64,000 nt of DNA, taken from contig CAVYBK010000011.1 in assembly GCA_963766725.1 (NCBI GenBank), forward strand, positions 72,047 to 136,046, in the 5' to 3' direction. The DNA comes from DATEOR01 sp963766725 (GTDB taxonomy: Bacteria > Actinomycetota > Thermoleophilia > Gaiellales > Gaiellaceae). Shown one piece after another: positions 26,437 through 36,421 of the stretch. The first letter of the stretch is position 1. Each line of letters opens with the position of its first letter. The notes below the pieces were generated by a model. That model had not been told where the DNA came from and made no database searches. It was given only the letters and a program-made list of their open reading frames with translations. Position numbers and translations under genes: made by a program.

Positions 26437-28076
26437 TGCCGTACCGCCTCGATGAACTCCGCTCCGCCGAGCATTCTCTCCACCTCTTCCCTTCGTGCGG
26501 ATTCTGCCAAGCGTTCGATGCGCGTGTGGGTGGGGTCGCCGGGCACTTTTTCGACACGGAAGTGGGTTTCCGCGGCGCTCGCGATCTGCGGAAGGTGCGT
26601 GATCGTGAGCACCTGGGCGCGTTCGGCAAGGCGTCCGAGCGCCTCCGCGACGGCGTGCGCCGTGCGACCGCCGATGCCCGCGTCGATCTCGTCGAAGACG
26701 ATCGTCGGCTCGCCGGCGCCCGCGTGGGCGACCGCGCGAAGCGCGAGGGCGACCCGGGAGAGCTCGCCGCCCGAGGCCGTCTCGGCGACGGGCGCGAGAG
26801 GCAGGCCCGGGTTCGGCCTGATGAGGAACGCGACGGCGTCGCGCCCGCTTGCCCCGTGCTCGCGCTCCGAGACCTCGGCCTCGAACTCCCCGTCCCCCAT
26901 GCCGAGCCCCTGAAGCTCGGCCGCAACGGCGTCGCCGAACGCCTTCGCCGAGGCGCGGCGCGACTCCGACAGTCGGCCCGCGAGGTCCGCCGCGCGGCGC
27001 TCGGTATCCGTGAGCGCCTCCTCCGCGGCGGCAAGCGGATCCACTCCCGCCTCGTGCGCGGCGAGCTCAGCCCGCGCGGCCTCGGCCCGGCTCAGGAGCT
27101 CCTCGTAGCTGGCGGCGCCGAAGCGACGGCGTGCGTCCGCGATGCGCTCGAGCTCGCCCTCGACCTCCTCGAGCCGCCCCGGCTCCGCCTCGAGGGACGA
27201 GAGGAAGCCGCGGAGCGAGGAGGTCACCTCCTTGAGCCGCTCCTCTATGTCCCCGAGGTTGACGTACTCGGCCTGGAGCTCGGGAGCGAGGTTCGTCACC
27301 GGCATGAGGGCGTTCGCCGCCTTGGCGAGCTGGTCCACCGCACCCGTCTCGCTCTGTTCGGAGGAGAGCGCCTCTGTCGCATCGGTGGCGGCCTCGGCCA
27401 GCTCGGTGACGTGGCGGAGCCGCTCGCGTTCCGAGCGAAGGGCGTCCTCCGTGCCCGGCACGAAGCCCTCGGTCCGCTCGATGAGCTGCCGCAGCTCCTC
27501 GAGCCGCTCGGCGCGCCCCGCTTCCGCGCTCGCGAGCTCGTCCCGATGCCGGCGGGCGGCCGCGAGCTCCCGCCAGGCGCGTGCGTGGTCGGCACGCAGA
27601 CGGAGCTGCTCCTCGCCGACGAACGCGTCGAGGACGTCGAGCTGGAACGACGGCCGCGCGAGGCGCCGCTGCTCGAACTGGCCCGACATCGCGAGCAGCC
27701 GCTCCACGAGCGACGCAAGGTCCTCCCGCGGGACTGCGCGGCCCCAGGCGTAGGCTCGGGTGCGGCCGTCGGCGAAGACCCGCCGCGCCGCGACGAGTCC
27801 GGTCTCTTCCTCCGGCCGGAGCTCGGCGAGGGTGGCGAGCTCCTCGTCCTCGAGGATCCCGTCCGGGAGATCGAAGTCCGCCTCGACGTACGCCTCGCTC
27901 GCGCCCGGCCCGAGGTAGCCGGCGTCCCCGGGCGCGCCGAGGAGGAGCCCGATCGCCTGGGCGAGGATCGTCTTGCCGGCCCCGGTCTCCCCGGTGACCG
28001 CGTTCAGGCGCGGCCCGAAGCCCAGGTCGGCCTCGCGGATGAGGACGAAGTTCTCGATGCGCAGGCTGCGGAGCAC
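26433..28076 (-). CDS. recN: DNA repair protein RecN
   Basis: 547 aa from the GTG at 28076, 5 bp after the nadK stop. SMC-like ATPase: Walker A TGETGAGKTI near the N-terminus, long coiled coil with a central globular break, ABC signature TASGGELSRVAL, Walker B PTIVFDEIDAGIGG. It acts in double-strand-break repair with RecA. The order tlyA-nadK-recN-steA is conserved in actinobacteria. Confidence 0.95.
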   Translation of the reverse strand: MLRSLRIENFVLIREADLGFGPRLNAVTGETGAGKTILAQAIGLLLGAPGDAGYLGPGASEAYVEADFDLPDGILEDEELATLAELRPEEETGLVAARRVFADGRTRAYAWGRAVPREDLASLVERLLAMSGQFEQRRLARPSFQLDVLDAFVGEEQLRLRADHARAWRELAAARRHRDELASAEAGRAERLEELRQLIERTEGFVPGTEDALRSERERLRHVTELAEAATDATEALSSEQSETGAVDQLAKAANALMPVTNLAPELQAEYVNLGDIEERLKEVTSSLRGFLSSLEAEPGRLEEVEGELERIADARRRFGAASYEELLSRAEAARAELAAHEAGVDPLAAAEEALTDTERRAADLAGRLSESRRASAKAFGDAVAAELQGLGMGDGEFEAEVSEREHGASGRDAVAFLIRPNPGLPLAPVAETASGGELSRVALALRAVAHAGAGEPTIVFDEIDAGIGGRTAHAVAEALGRLAERAQVLTITHLPQIASAAETHFRVEKVPGDPTHTRIERLAESARREEVERMLGGAEFIEAVRQ

Positions 28077-28081
28077 TGGGT

Positions 28082-28870
28082 TTAGGGGAACACCGAGTGG
28101 TAGCGGGTGAAGAAGCTGACCTCGCGGAGAACCGCGAGTGACGCCGTCTCCTCCCCGATCGACACGGTGATTCCGGCGCCCGGCGCGAGGTCGCCGACGG
28201 ACTTCCCGTCCACGAGGACGGTCACGTGTTGGGCGGCGGAACGGTTCGTCACGTTGAGGTCGTGCCCGCGCGGCAGGACGAGCGGGCGGGCGTGAAGGGA
28301 GTGCGGCGCCACGAACGTGATCGCCATTGCCTCGAGCCCCCACATCATCACGGGCCCGCCGTTCGAGAGGTTGTAGGCCGTTGAGCCCGAGGGCGTGCAG
28401 CAGATGAGCCCGTCGCAGGGCTGCGAGCCGAGCTCCTCGCCGCCCACCTCCCAGCCGAGCTCGACCATGCGGCCCGGCTCCGCGCTCGTGACGACCACGT
28501 CGTTGACCGCGACCTGCGGCCCGTCGGCGAGGCTCGCGGCGAGCGTGCAGAGCTCGACCGTCTTGTACTCGCCCGTGAAGACGCGGCGAAGCGCCTCCTC
28601 GAGCTGGTGGCCCTCGGCGCTCGTGAGAAAGCCCATGCGGCCGAAGTTCACGCCGAAGACGGGGGTCGCGGCCCCGAGCGTGGCCCTGAGGGCTCGAAGC
28701 ATCGTCCCGTCGCCACCGAGCGCGACGACCAGGTCGGGCGAGCCCTCGCCGAGGGAGGTGAGCTCGACTCCCGCCTCGGCCGCGAGCTCTCGGACGCGGC
28801 TCTCCGCATCCCCGATCCGCTCCGGGCGGCCGTGGGTGAAGAGCGCGGCGCAGGTGACCTTGTCGGGCAC
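28082..28870 (-). CDS. nadK: NAD kinase
   Basis: 262 aa from the GTG at 28870, 1 bp after the tlyA stop; the in-frame ATG at 28903 would overlap tlyA. Contains the family GGDGTMLRA motif, VFGVNFGRMGFLTS, the AVNDVVVTSAEPGRM region (NAD site) and CTPSGSTAYNLSNGGP. Phosphorylates NAD+ to NADP+ with ATP or polyphosphate. Confidence 0.94.
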   Translation of the reverse strand: MPDKVTCAALFTHGRPERIGDAESRVRELAAEAGVELTSLGEGSPDLVVALGGDGTMLRALRATLGAATPVFGVNFGRMGFLTSAEGHQLEEALRRVFTGEYKTVELCTLAASLADGPQVAVNDVVVTSAEPGRMVELGWEVGGEELGSQPCDGLICCTPSGSTAYNLSNGGPVMMWGLEAMAITFVAPHSLHARPLVLPRGHDLNVTNRSAAQHVTVLVDGKSVGDLAPGAGITVSIGEETASLAVLREVSFFTRYHSVFP

Positions 28871-28871
28871 G

Positions 28872-29591
28872 CTAGGCGGCGCGGAGGTAGAGGAAGAACT
28901 CACGGTTTCCCTTCGGGCCGGGCAGGCCCGAGTCGGCGGCGCCCTCCACCCGGGCTCCCCAATCGGCCGCCTGCGCGGCGATCTCGTCGACGACGCGCTT
29001 GTGGACCTCGGGGTCGCGGACGACGCCGCCCTTGCCGACCTCCTCTCGCCCCGCCTCGAACTGCGGCTTGACGAGAACGAGGGCCCGCCAGCCCGGCGCC
29101 GTGCAGCCGAGCGCCGGCGGTAAGGCCTTCGAGAGCGAGATGAAGGAGACGTCGCAGGTGACGAGGGTCGGCCTGAAGGGCAGCTCCCCGCAATCCAGGT
29201 TGCGCACGTTCATGCGCTCCATGACCGTGACGCGTGGGTCATCGCGGAGCTTCGGGTGGAGCTGGCCGTAGCCGACGTCGAGCGCGCAGACGCGCGCAGC
29301 GCCCGCCTGGAGAAGGCAGTCGGTGAAGCCGCCGGTCGAGGCTCCGACGTCCAGGCAGTCTTCTCCCTCGACGTCGACGACGAAGGTCGCGAGCGCATTG
29401 GCGAGCTTTTCGCCGCCGCGAGAGACGAAGCGGGGGCCGGACTCGACCTCGATCTCCGTCGTCTCGTCCACCTGCTCGCCCGCCTTTGCGTGGCCGGGCA
29501 CCTTTCCGGCGAGGACGAGCGCCTGCGCCTGCGAGCGCGTCTCGGCGAGCCCGCGCTCGACCATGAGGACATCGAGCCGCTTCTTGGTCAC
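28872..29591 (-). CDS. tlyA: TlyA-family rRNA 2'-O-methyltransferase / hemolysin-like
   Basis: 239 aa from the GTG at 29591. N-terminal S4 RNA-binding domain (RLDVLMVERGLAETRSQAQA) and a Rossmann FtsJ-like methyltransferase (CLDVGASTGGFTDCLLQ, TCDVSFISLSKALPP, LVKPQFEAGREEVGKGG). In mycobacteria TlyA 2'-O-methylates 16S and 23S rRNA and determines capreomycin sensitivity. The frame is open upstream into the polyprenyl synthase through a frameshift there; the two are separate genes in related bacteria. Confidence 0.92.
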   Translation of the reverse strand: MTKKRLDVLMVERGLAETRSQAQALVLAGKVPGHAKAGEQVDETTEIEVESGPRFVSRGGEKLANALATFVVDVEGEDCLDVGASTGGFTDCLLQAGAARVCALDVGYGQLHPKLRDDPRVTVMERMNVRNLDCGELPFRPTLVTCDVSFISLSKALPPALGCTAPGWRALVLVKPQFEAGREEVGKGGVVRDPEVHKRVVDEIAAQAADWGARVEGAADSGLPGPKGNREFFLYLRAA

Positions 29592-29626
29592 GTGGGCAGC
29601 GTAACGCCTGCCCTGCGCCGCAATCG

Positions 29627-30476
29627 TCACGTGTTCACGGTGCGCCGGTCGCGGAATTGTCCCTACGAGCTCGGCCAGGACGGCCGTGTCCGCCGGCAGC
29701 TCGGCCAGGCGCTCGTTCACCCGCGCCCGCGCCGCGTCTGCCAGCTCCCGCGCGCGCTCGAGCCCGTGCAGCGAGACGTACGTGACCTTGCCGGCGGCCT
29801 CGTCCTTCCCGGGCGTCTTGCCGAGCTCGGAGGCCGTGCCCGTGGCGTCGAGGATGTCGTCGACGATCTGGAAGAGCAGGCCGAGCTCCTCCCCGAAGGC
29901 CGCCCACGGCTCTCGCTCGTCGGGCGGGAGGCCCGCGACCGCGACCGCGCACGTGACCGACGCTCGCAGCAGCCTGCCGGTCTTCAGCTCGTGCAGGTGG
30001 ACGAGCCCGTCGGCGTCGAGGTCACCGTCGGTCGTCACGTCCACGTACTGGCCTCCGATCATCCCGAGGGTCGCGGAGGCGAGCTCCCGAGCCGGCGCGG
30101 GGCTCTCGTAGCCGAGCACGAGGCGGAAGGCCTCGGTCAGGAGCGCGTCCCCCGCGAGGATGGCGACGCCTTCGCCGAAGCGCACATGGGAGCTCGGCTG
30201 GCCGCGCCGAAGGTCGTCGTCGTCCAGCGCGGGCAGGTCGTCGTGGACGAGACTGAACGTGTGCACGAGCTCGAGCGCGCAGGCGGCGGGCAGCACCGCG
30301 CCAGGGTCTTGCCCGAGCGCCTCGCCGGTCGCCAGGCAGAGAACCGGCCGAATCCGCTTCCCGCCGCCGAGGAGCGAGTAGCGGAGCGCTTCCTCCAGCT
30401 CGCCGAGCTCGTCGGCGAGCGGCAGGCGGGTCAGCTCGACGTCGACGAGCTCACGGAGCTCGTCGGGTGACCTCAC
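29627..30476 (-). CDS. Polyprenyl (farnesyl/geranylgeranyl-type) diphosphate synthase, 3' frameshift
   Basis: About 283 codons. First Asp-rich motif LVHDDLPALDDDDLRRG, second QIVDDILDATG, plus LLGGGKRIRPVLCLATGEAL, the IspA/short-chain trans-prenyltransferase set. It condenses DMAPP/GPP with IPP; chain length not certain. Near 29655 an extra C disrupts the last codons: removing it gives TIRDRRTVNT and a TGA at 29627, as expected for the family, whereas as printed the frame runs into tlyA and makes a 534-codon ORF. GTG start at 30476 overlaps the small coiled-coil gene. Confidence 0.85.
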
Positions 30477-30664
30477 GCGGGGCCCTCCCGGCGGGCGAGG
30501 TCGATCTCGGCCTGGATCTCCTTGGCCAGCTCGGCCAGGCTCTGCAGGACGTCGACCGCGCGCTCGGGGTCGCCTTCGGTCGCCTCGAGCTGTGTGTGGG
30601 CTCTCTCCAGCCGATCGAGCAGCTCCTGCAGCCGGGCGACCGACTCGGGTTCCTGCGTGCTCAC
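30473..30664 (-). CDS. Small coiled-coil protein, 63 aa (XseB-like position)
   Basis: Almost entirely predicted helix: ARLQELLDRLERAHTQLEA, then VLQSLAELAKEIQAEIDLARR. It sits directly before the polyprenyl synthase, the place of exodeoxyribonuclease VII small subunit XseB in many bacteria, but the XseB signature (a PLEESL-like middle) is not evident and no xseA is in the window. GTG start overlaps the nusB stop; its own stop overlaps the next GTG. Treat as unassigned. Confidence 0.65.
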   Translation of the reverse strand: MSTQEPESVARLQELLDRLERAHTQLEATEGDPERAVDVLQSLAELAKEIQAEIDLARREGPA

Positions 30665-31037
30665 CGTTTCGCCTCCTTTGCGACCTTGCCGAGGATTCCG
30701 TTCACGAGCTTGGCAGCGTCCTCCGACGAATAGCGTCGCGCAAGGCGAACCGCCTCGTCGATCGACACCTCGAGCGGCACCTCGTCCCGGTCGAGCTCGT
30801 AGAGCGCGATGCGAAGGATGTTGCGCTCGAGCGCGCCGAGCCGCTCGGGCGGCCAGGCGCTCGACGCCTCCCCGATTGTCGCGTCGAGCTCCTGCGTCTC
30901 GGCGGCGACGCCCTCCGCCAGCTCCTGCGTGTACGGGTCGAGCTCACCTTCGTAGAGGGATGCGAGCGGCTGTCCGGTCACGTCCCACTGGTAGAGCACG
31001 AAGAGGGCCGCGCGCCGGGCGGCGCGGCGTCCGGTCG

Positions 31038-31041
<4 letters not shown>
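30661..31041 (-). CDS. nusB: Transcription antitermination factor NusB
   Basis: 126 aa. All-helical NusB fold with RRAARRAALFVLYQWDVTG at the N-terminus and the C-terminal block VPLEVSIDEAVRLARRYSSEDAAKLVNGILG. It binds boxA RNA with S10 (NusE) in rRNA antitermination. ATG start at 31041 overlaps the accC stop (ATGA). Confidence 0.95.
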
Positions 31042-32402
<1,361 letters not shown>

Positions 32403-32520
32403 GAACCCTCTCGGCTCGAACTCGGCTCGTTTCGCGCGCCACGCGCGCGTCTTTCAGCGATACGCTCGAAGCGGAGGGAGGCTCGCGGCGGCCCCGGGGG
32501 TTCCTCGGCTCGAAACGACA
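32403..32520. other. Intergenic region between the CT-BCCP fusion and accC
   Basis: 118 bp with no ORF. Contains a GC-alternating stretch (CGCGCGCCACGCGCGCG near 32434) that could form a weak hairpin, and a ribosome binding site for accC next to 32402. It is the longest gap between co-directional genes in the 17.7-43.6 kb run, so it may hold an internal promoter. Confidence 0.4.
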
Positions 32521-34338
32521 CTAGAGGGCGTCGAGCGGACGGCCGTTCAGCGGCTCGAGCTCGAAGAGGAGCTGCCCGTACTCGACCGCCTGGGCGTTCT
32601 CGACGCACACGCTGCGCACGACCGCCTCGACGTCCGCCTTGACCTCGTTCATGAGCTTCATCGCCTCGAGGATGCAGAGCGTCTGGCCCGGCGCGACCGG
32701 ATCGCCCTCCTCGACGAACGGCTCGGCCCCCGGCTCCGGCGCGCGGTAGAACGTCCCCACCATCGGCGACTCGACCCTGATCGTCCCGTCCGCGGGCGGG
32801 CCGACCGGCGCTTCGACGTCGCCTGCGGGCTGGGCAACCGTGCCCGCGACCCCGACGGCCGGCACCGCCGCCGCCTCGTCGCTGCTGCGCACGGTCACGC
32901 GCGTCTCGCCCTCCTCGATCGTGACTTCCCCGATCCCGGACTCCTGCACGATCCGAATCAGCTCGCGGATCCGCTCCGCTTCGCCCTGCTCGAGCCCGGC
33001 CCGAGCCAGGCTCTCGGCATCCGCGCCGCGGCTCCGGATCGAGCGCAGAAGCGGCTCGGCCTCCTCTCCGAAGAGCGCGAGCAAGAGCAGCTCCTCGTCG
33101 CTCGACGCAAGCCCGTCGGCCGCGTCGCGGACGTCGTCCAGCTCGACGGGCGTCTCCTCGCGGCGCGCGCCTTCGCCGATCAGCTTCACCGCCCGCCGCA
33201 CGGTCGGGTCGATCTCCGCCGGCGGCGAGCCAAAACGCCCTTCGATGAGATCGCGGAGCTCGTCCACGACGATCTGCCAGCGCTGCGCCGAGAGCACGTG
33301 GAGAACGGCCTGCGACCCGAGAATCTGGCCGATCGGCGAAGCGAGCGGCGGCCACCCGCACTCGCGCCGCAGCTCGGCGAGCTCGTCCAGGACCTCGTCG
33401 AGCCGATCGGAGAAGCCGTGAGCGCGGAGGTTCGCGTCCAGCTCGGCCACGAGCCCCGCCGGCAGGCTGTGCTCTGCGGCCCGCACGGCCACGCGCGGCG
33501 AGAGCGGCGGTACCGGAACATCGCCGAGCGCGTCGTCCACGAGCTCCGAACCGCGCCAGAGAGTTTCGAGATCGACGCCCGAGTCCACGCCGAGACCCGC
33601 AAGCGATTGCGTCAGCGACTCCGCCGAGACGCGGTGAAGCGAAAGCGCAATCGGATAGAGCGCACACGCGATCACCCCTGCGCCCGCCCGGGCCGCCTCG
33701 AGCGACGACGCCAGCGCCGCGCCGCCAGCTCCCTGGCAGTGCAGACCGACGGGCACCCGGCTCGCCTCGCCGACGCGCTCGACGAGCTCGCGTGCCCTGG
33801 CAGGATCGAGGGACCCCGACGGGTCGTGGATGAGGACGCGAGAGGCGCCGAGCTCCCCGAGGTGATTGGCCCGCTCGAGCAGGACGTCCGTGTCGCCCCC
33901 CAGGCCCGGGCTGTACACGAGCCCGACAGCAAGCTCTTTCCCCGCTGCGCGGATCGCCTCTGCCGCCTCCTGGAGATTCGCAAGGTCGTTCAGCGGGTCG
34001 TGGATCCGGAAGATGTCGATGCCGCTCTCGGCCGCGCTGGCCACGAAGCTGGAGACGAGATCTCGGGAGAGCGGACGGGAGCCGACGAGCAGCCGCCCTC
34101 GCAGCGCCATGCCGAGCGGCGTCGAGCAGCGCGAGCGGATGGCGCGGATCCGCTCCCAGGGGCTCTCCACTCCCCGGCGCACCGCAGAGTCGAAGCAGCC
34201 TCCGCCCGACACCTCGAGGTACGCGAAGCCGGCCTTGTCGAGGATCTCCGCGAGCTCGAGGACCCGCGAGGACTGCATCCGCTGCGCGAGAGGCTCCTGC
34301 GAGAGGAGCCGGATGCTGGTGTCGACGAGGGCGGGCAC
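32521..34338 (-). CDS. Degenerate carboxyltransferase domain fused to biotin carboxyl carrier protein
   Basis: 605 aa. Residues 1-440 align by eye with the OadA/PycB carboxyltransferase barrel and its C-terminal helical part (RLDEVLDELAELRRECGWPP, GSQAVLHVLSAQR). About 470-605 is a complete AccB-type BCCP: AccB N-terminal IVQESGIGEVTIEEGETRV, Pro/Ala linker, and biotinyl Lys561 in LEAMKLMNEV. The CT active site is eroded: the N-terminal metal Asp (RDAHQS) is Leu11 in RLLSQE, the carbamylated Lys (KDM) is His171 in LIHDPSG, and HCH is HCQ (His200, Gln202). The barrel is therefore probably non-catalytic. It follows efp by 2 bp and precedes accC. BCCP assignment secure; role of the barrel unknown. 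Confidence 0.8.
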   Translation of the reverse strand: MPALVDTSIRLLSQEPLAQRMQSSRVLELAEILDKAGFAYLEVSGGGCFDSAVRRGVESPWERIRAIRSRCSTPLGMALRGRLLVGSRPLSRDLVSSFVASAAESGIDIFRIHDPLNDLANLQEAAEAIRAAGKELAVGLVYSPGLGGDTDVLLERANHLGELGASRVLIHDPSGSLDPARARELVERVGEASRVPVGLHCQGAGGAALASSLEAARAGAGVIACALYPIALSLHRVSAESLTQSLAGLGVDSGVDLETLWRGSELVDDALGDVPVPPLSPRVAVRAAEHSLPAGLVAELDANLRAHGFSDRLDEVLDELAELRRECGWPPLASPIGQILGSQAVLHVLSAQRWQIVVDELRDLIEGRFGSPPAEIDPTVRRAVKLIGEGARREETPVELDDVRDAADGLASSDEELLLLALFGEEAEPLLRSIRSRGADAESLARAGLEQGEAERIRELIRIVQESGIGEVTIEEGETRVTVRSSDEAAAVPAVGVAGTVAQPAGDVEAPVGPPADGTIRVESPMVGTFYRAPEPGAEPFVEEGDPVAPGQTLCILEAMKLMNEVKADVEAVVRSVCVENAQAVEYGQLLFELEPLNGRPLDAL

Positions 34339-34340
34339 GG

Positions 34341-34907
34341 CTAGGCCCGTGAGATGTAGCGCGCCTCGCGCGTGTCGACCTTGATGCGGTCGCCGACGTT
34401 GACGAAGAGCGGCACCTGGACGACCGCGCCCGTCTCGAGGGTGGCGGGCTTGGTCACGTTGGAGACCGTGTCGCCTTTCACCCCGGGCTCGGTCTCGACG
34501 ACCGCGAGCTCGACGGAGGCGGGCAGGTCGACGGCGGACGGGCGGCCGTTGACGAGGAGAAGCATGACTTCGCTGGACGGCTGCATGTACGGAAGCTGGC
34601 TCTCGAGATCCGTGTGCGGAAGCGAGATCTGCTCGTAGTTCCCCGTGTCCATGAACACGACCTCGTCGCCCGCGTCGTAGAGGTACTGGACGCTCTTGGT
34701 CTCCGTGCGGACGCGCGGCATCTTCTCGCCGGCGCGGAACGTGCGCTCCACGACCGAGCCCGAGTCGAGGTTCTTGAGCTTCGTGCGCACGAATGCGCCG
34801 CCCTTTCCGGGCTTGACGTGCTGGAACTCGACGATGCGCCAGACGTGCCCGTCGAGCTCGACGTGCATGCCGTTCTTGAACTGGTTGGTCGAGACCGTTT
34901 CGGCCAA
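34341..34907 (-). CDS. efp: Translation elongation factor P
   Basis: 188 aa, three OB-like domains. The tip loop KPGKGGAFVRTKLKN carries the usual Lys, unmodified or modified by an enzyme not seen here; the C-terminal signature is NVGDRIKVDTREARYISR. EF-P rescues ribosomes stalled on polyproline, relevant to the Pro-rich proteins in this window. Follows pepQ by 12 bp. Confidence 0.96.
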   Translation of the reverse strand: MAETVSTNQFKNGMHVELDGHVWRIVEFQHVKPGKGGAFVRTKLKNLDSGSVVERTFRAGEKMPRVRTETKSVQYLYDAGDEVVFMDTGNYEQISLPHTDLESQLPYMQPSSEVMLLLVNGRPSAVDLPASVELAVVETEPGVKGDTVSNVTKPATLETGAVVQVPLFVNVGDRIKVDTREARYISRA

Positions 34908-34919
34908 AGCGGAGCCAGT

Positions 34920-35975
34920 TTAGTTGAGGGTCACCAGTTCCTTGGTGAAGCCGCTCAGCACCTCGGCGCCGTCTTCCGTCACGACGACGAGGTCCTCGAT
35001 GCGCACGCCGCCGCGGCCGGCGAGGTAGACCCCCGGCTCGACGGTGACGACGTTGCCGGCGACGAGCGGCCCCGCCGCGGTCTGGCGGAGCACGGGGAGC
35101 TCGTGGACCTCGAGGCCGACGCCGTGGCCGAGCCCGTGGAGCACGTCGTGGCCCGCAGCCTCGATCTCCATGCGGGCGATCGCGTCGAGCCCGCGGGAGT
35201 CGGCACCGGCGCGGACCTCGGCGAGCGCGGCTCCCTGGGCGCTCGCGCAGACCGAGTACGCCTCGCGCAGCGCTTCGGGAAGCTCGCCGGTCGCGAACGT
35301 GCGCGTGCAGTCGGAGCAGTAGCCGTCAACCTTCGCGCCGAGGTCGACGACGACGGTTTCGCCGGCGCCGAGCTCGCGATCGCCGGGATGGTGATGCGGC
35401 AGCGCGGCATTCGGGCCCGAGCCGACGATGGGCTCGAAGGAGATGTCGTCGGCGCCCTCCTCGTGGATGGCGCGCACGATCCACCAGGCGACATCGGCCT
35501 CCGTCCTGCCGACGACGCTCTCCCCGGCGAGGCGCGCGAGGACCGCGTCGACGACCTGCGCGGCTCGTCGGATCGCGTCGAGCTCGGCGGGCTCCTTGAC
35601 CGCGCGCAGCATCACCGGCACGGCCGCGATCGGGACGAGCTCGACTCCCGTCGAGAGCAGGTCGGCGTGGCGCGCGACCGTGACGTGGTCGGACTCGAAG
35701 GCGACCGGCGCGTCCGCGAGCCGCCCGAGCTCCGTCGCGACCCCGGGTAGGAAGTCGCGCTCGACGATCTGGATCTCGACCCCCTCGACCGCCCGGCCGG
35801 CTTCCGCGTAGCGCCCGTCGGTCATCAGCACGACCTCCTCGTATTTCACGAGCACAAACGCATTCGAGCTCTCGAATCCGGTGAGGTAGCGGACGTTCAC
35901 CGGGTTGGAGACGAGGAACGATGCGATCTCGAGCCGCTCCATCTCGGCGCGCAGGCGCTCGACCCGGCCGTTCAC
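34920..35975 (-). CDS. Xaa-Pro aminopeptidase/dipeptidase (M24B)
   Basis: 351 aa from the GTG at 35975, overlapping the aroQ stop. N-terminal creatinase-like domain (IASFLVSNPVNVRYLTGF) and pita-bread catalytic domain with metal ligands in VVVDLGAKVDGYCSDCTR (two Asp), HGLGHGVGLEVHE (His), VTVEPGVYL (Glu) and GVRIEDLVVV (Glu). Removes N-terminal residues before proline or cleaves Xaa-Pro dipeptides. Its place before efp is common in bacteria. Confidence 0.92.
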   Translation of the reverse strand: MNGRVERLRAEMERLEIASFLVSNPVNVRYLTGFESSNAFVLVKYEEVVLMTDGRYAEAGRAVEGVEIQIVERDFLPGVATELGRLADAPVAFESDHVTVARHADLLSTGVELVPIAAVPVMLRAVKEPAELDAIRRAAQVVDAVLARLAGESVVGRTEADVAWWIVRAIHEEGADDISFEPIVGSGPNAALPHHHPGDRELGAGETVVVDLGAKVDGYCSDCTRTFATGELPEALREAYSVCASAQGAALAEVRAGADSRGLDAIARMEIEAAGHDVLHGLGHGVGLEVHELPVLRQTAAGPLVAGNVVTVEPGVYLAGRGGVRIEDLVVVTEDGAEVLSGFTKELVTLN

Positions 35976-36412
35976 GACTTGGCCTTTCCCTTGTGCGCGA
36001 GAAACACAAGGGCTTCCTGATACCCGTCGGGGCCCTTGCCGATCACACGGTGGTCGACGACGTCTTCGATCACGGAGAAGCGGCGCCATTCCTCCCGCGC
36101 GCGGATGTCCGAAAGGTGTACCTCGACGACCGGGACGGTGAAGAGCTCGAGGGCATCCCGGATCGCGTAGCTGTAGTGCGTCCACGCGCCCGGGTTGACG
36201 ATCACGCCGTCGGCCCAGCCCCGCGCCTCGTGGCAGGTGTCGATGAAATCCCCCTCGTGGTTCGTCTGCACGCAGCGCACCGAGCAGCCGAGCTCCTTTG
36301 CCCACTGGTAGATCCGGGTCTCGAGCTCGGAGTACGCCATCCCGCCGTAGAGCGCCGGATCGCGCTCTGCGAGCGCGTTCAAATTGGCCCCGTTCAGGAC
36401 GACGACCTGCAC
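35972..36412 (-). CDS. aroQ: 3-Dehydroquinate dehydratase, type II
   Basis: 146 aa. VVLNGANLNALAERDPALYG (catalytic Tyr), QTNHEGDFIDTCHEA, VNPGAWTHYSYAIRDAL, and VEVHLSDIRAREEWR with the catalytic His region. Dehydrates 3-dehydroquinate to 3-dehydroshikimate. Lies 9 bp after the aroKB fusion, consistent with one shikimate operon. Confidence 0.95.
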   Translation of the reverse strand: MQVVVLNGANLNALAERDPALYGGMAYSELETRIYQWAKELGCSVRCVQTNHEGDFIDTCHEARGWADGVIVNPGAWTHYSYAIRDALELFTVPVVEVHLSDIRAREEWRRFSVIEDVVDHRVIGKGPDGYQEALVFLAHKGKAKS

Positions 36413-36421
36413 CGGCCGAGT

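Noticed and set aside
32434..32450. CGCGCGCCACGCGCGCG as terminator between the CT-BCCP fusion and accC
   Set aside because: Short imperfect stem and no T-tract on the minus strand; alternating GC is expected by chance here.
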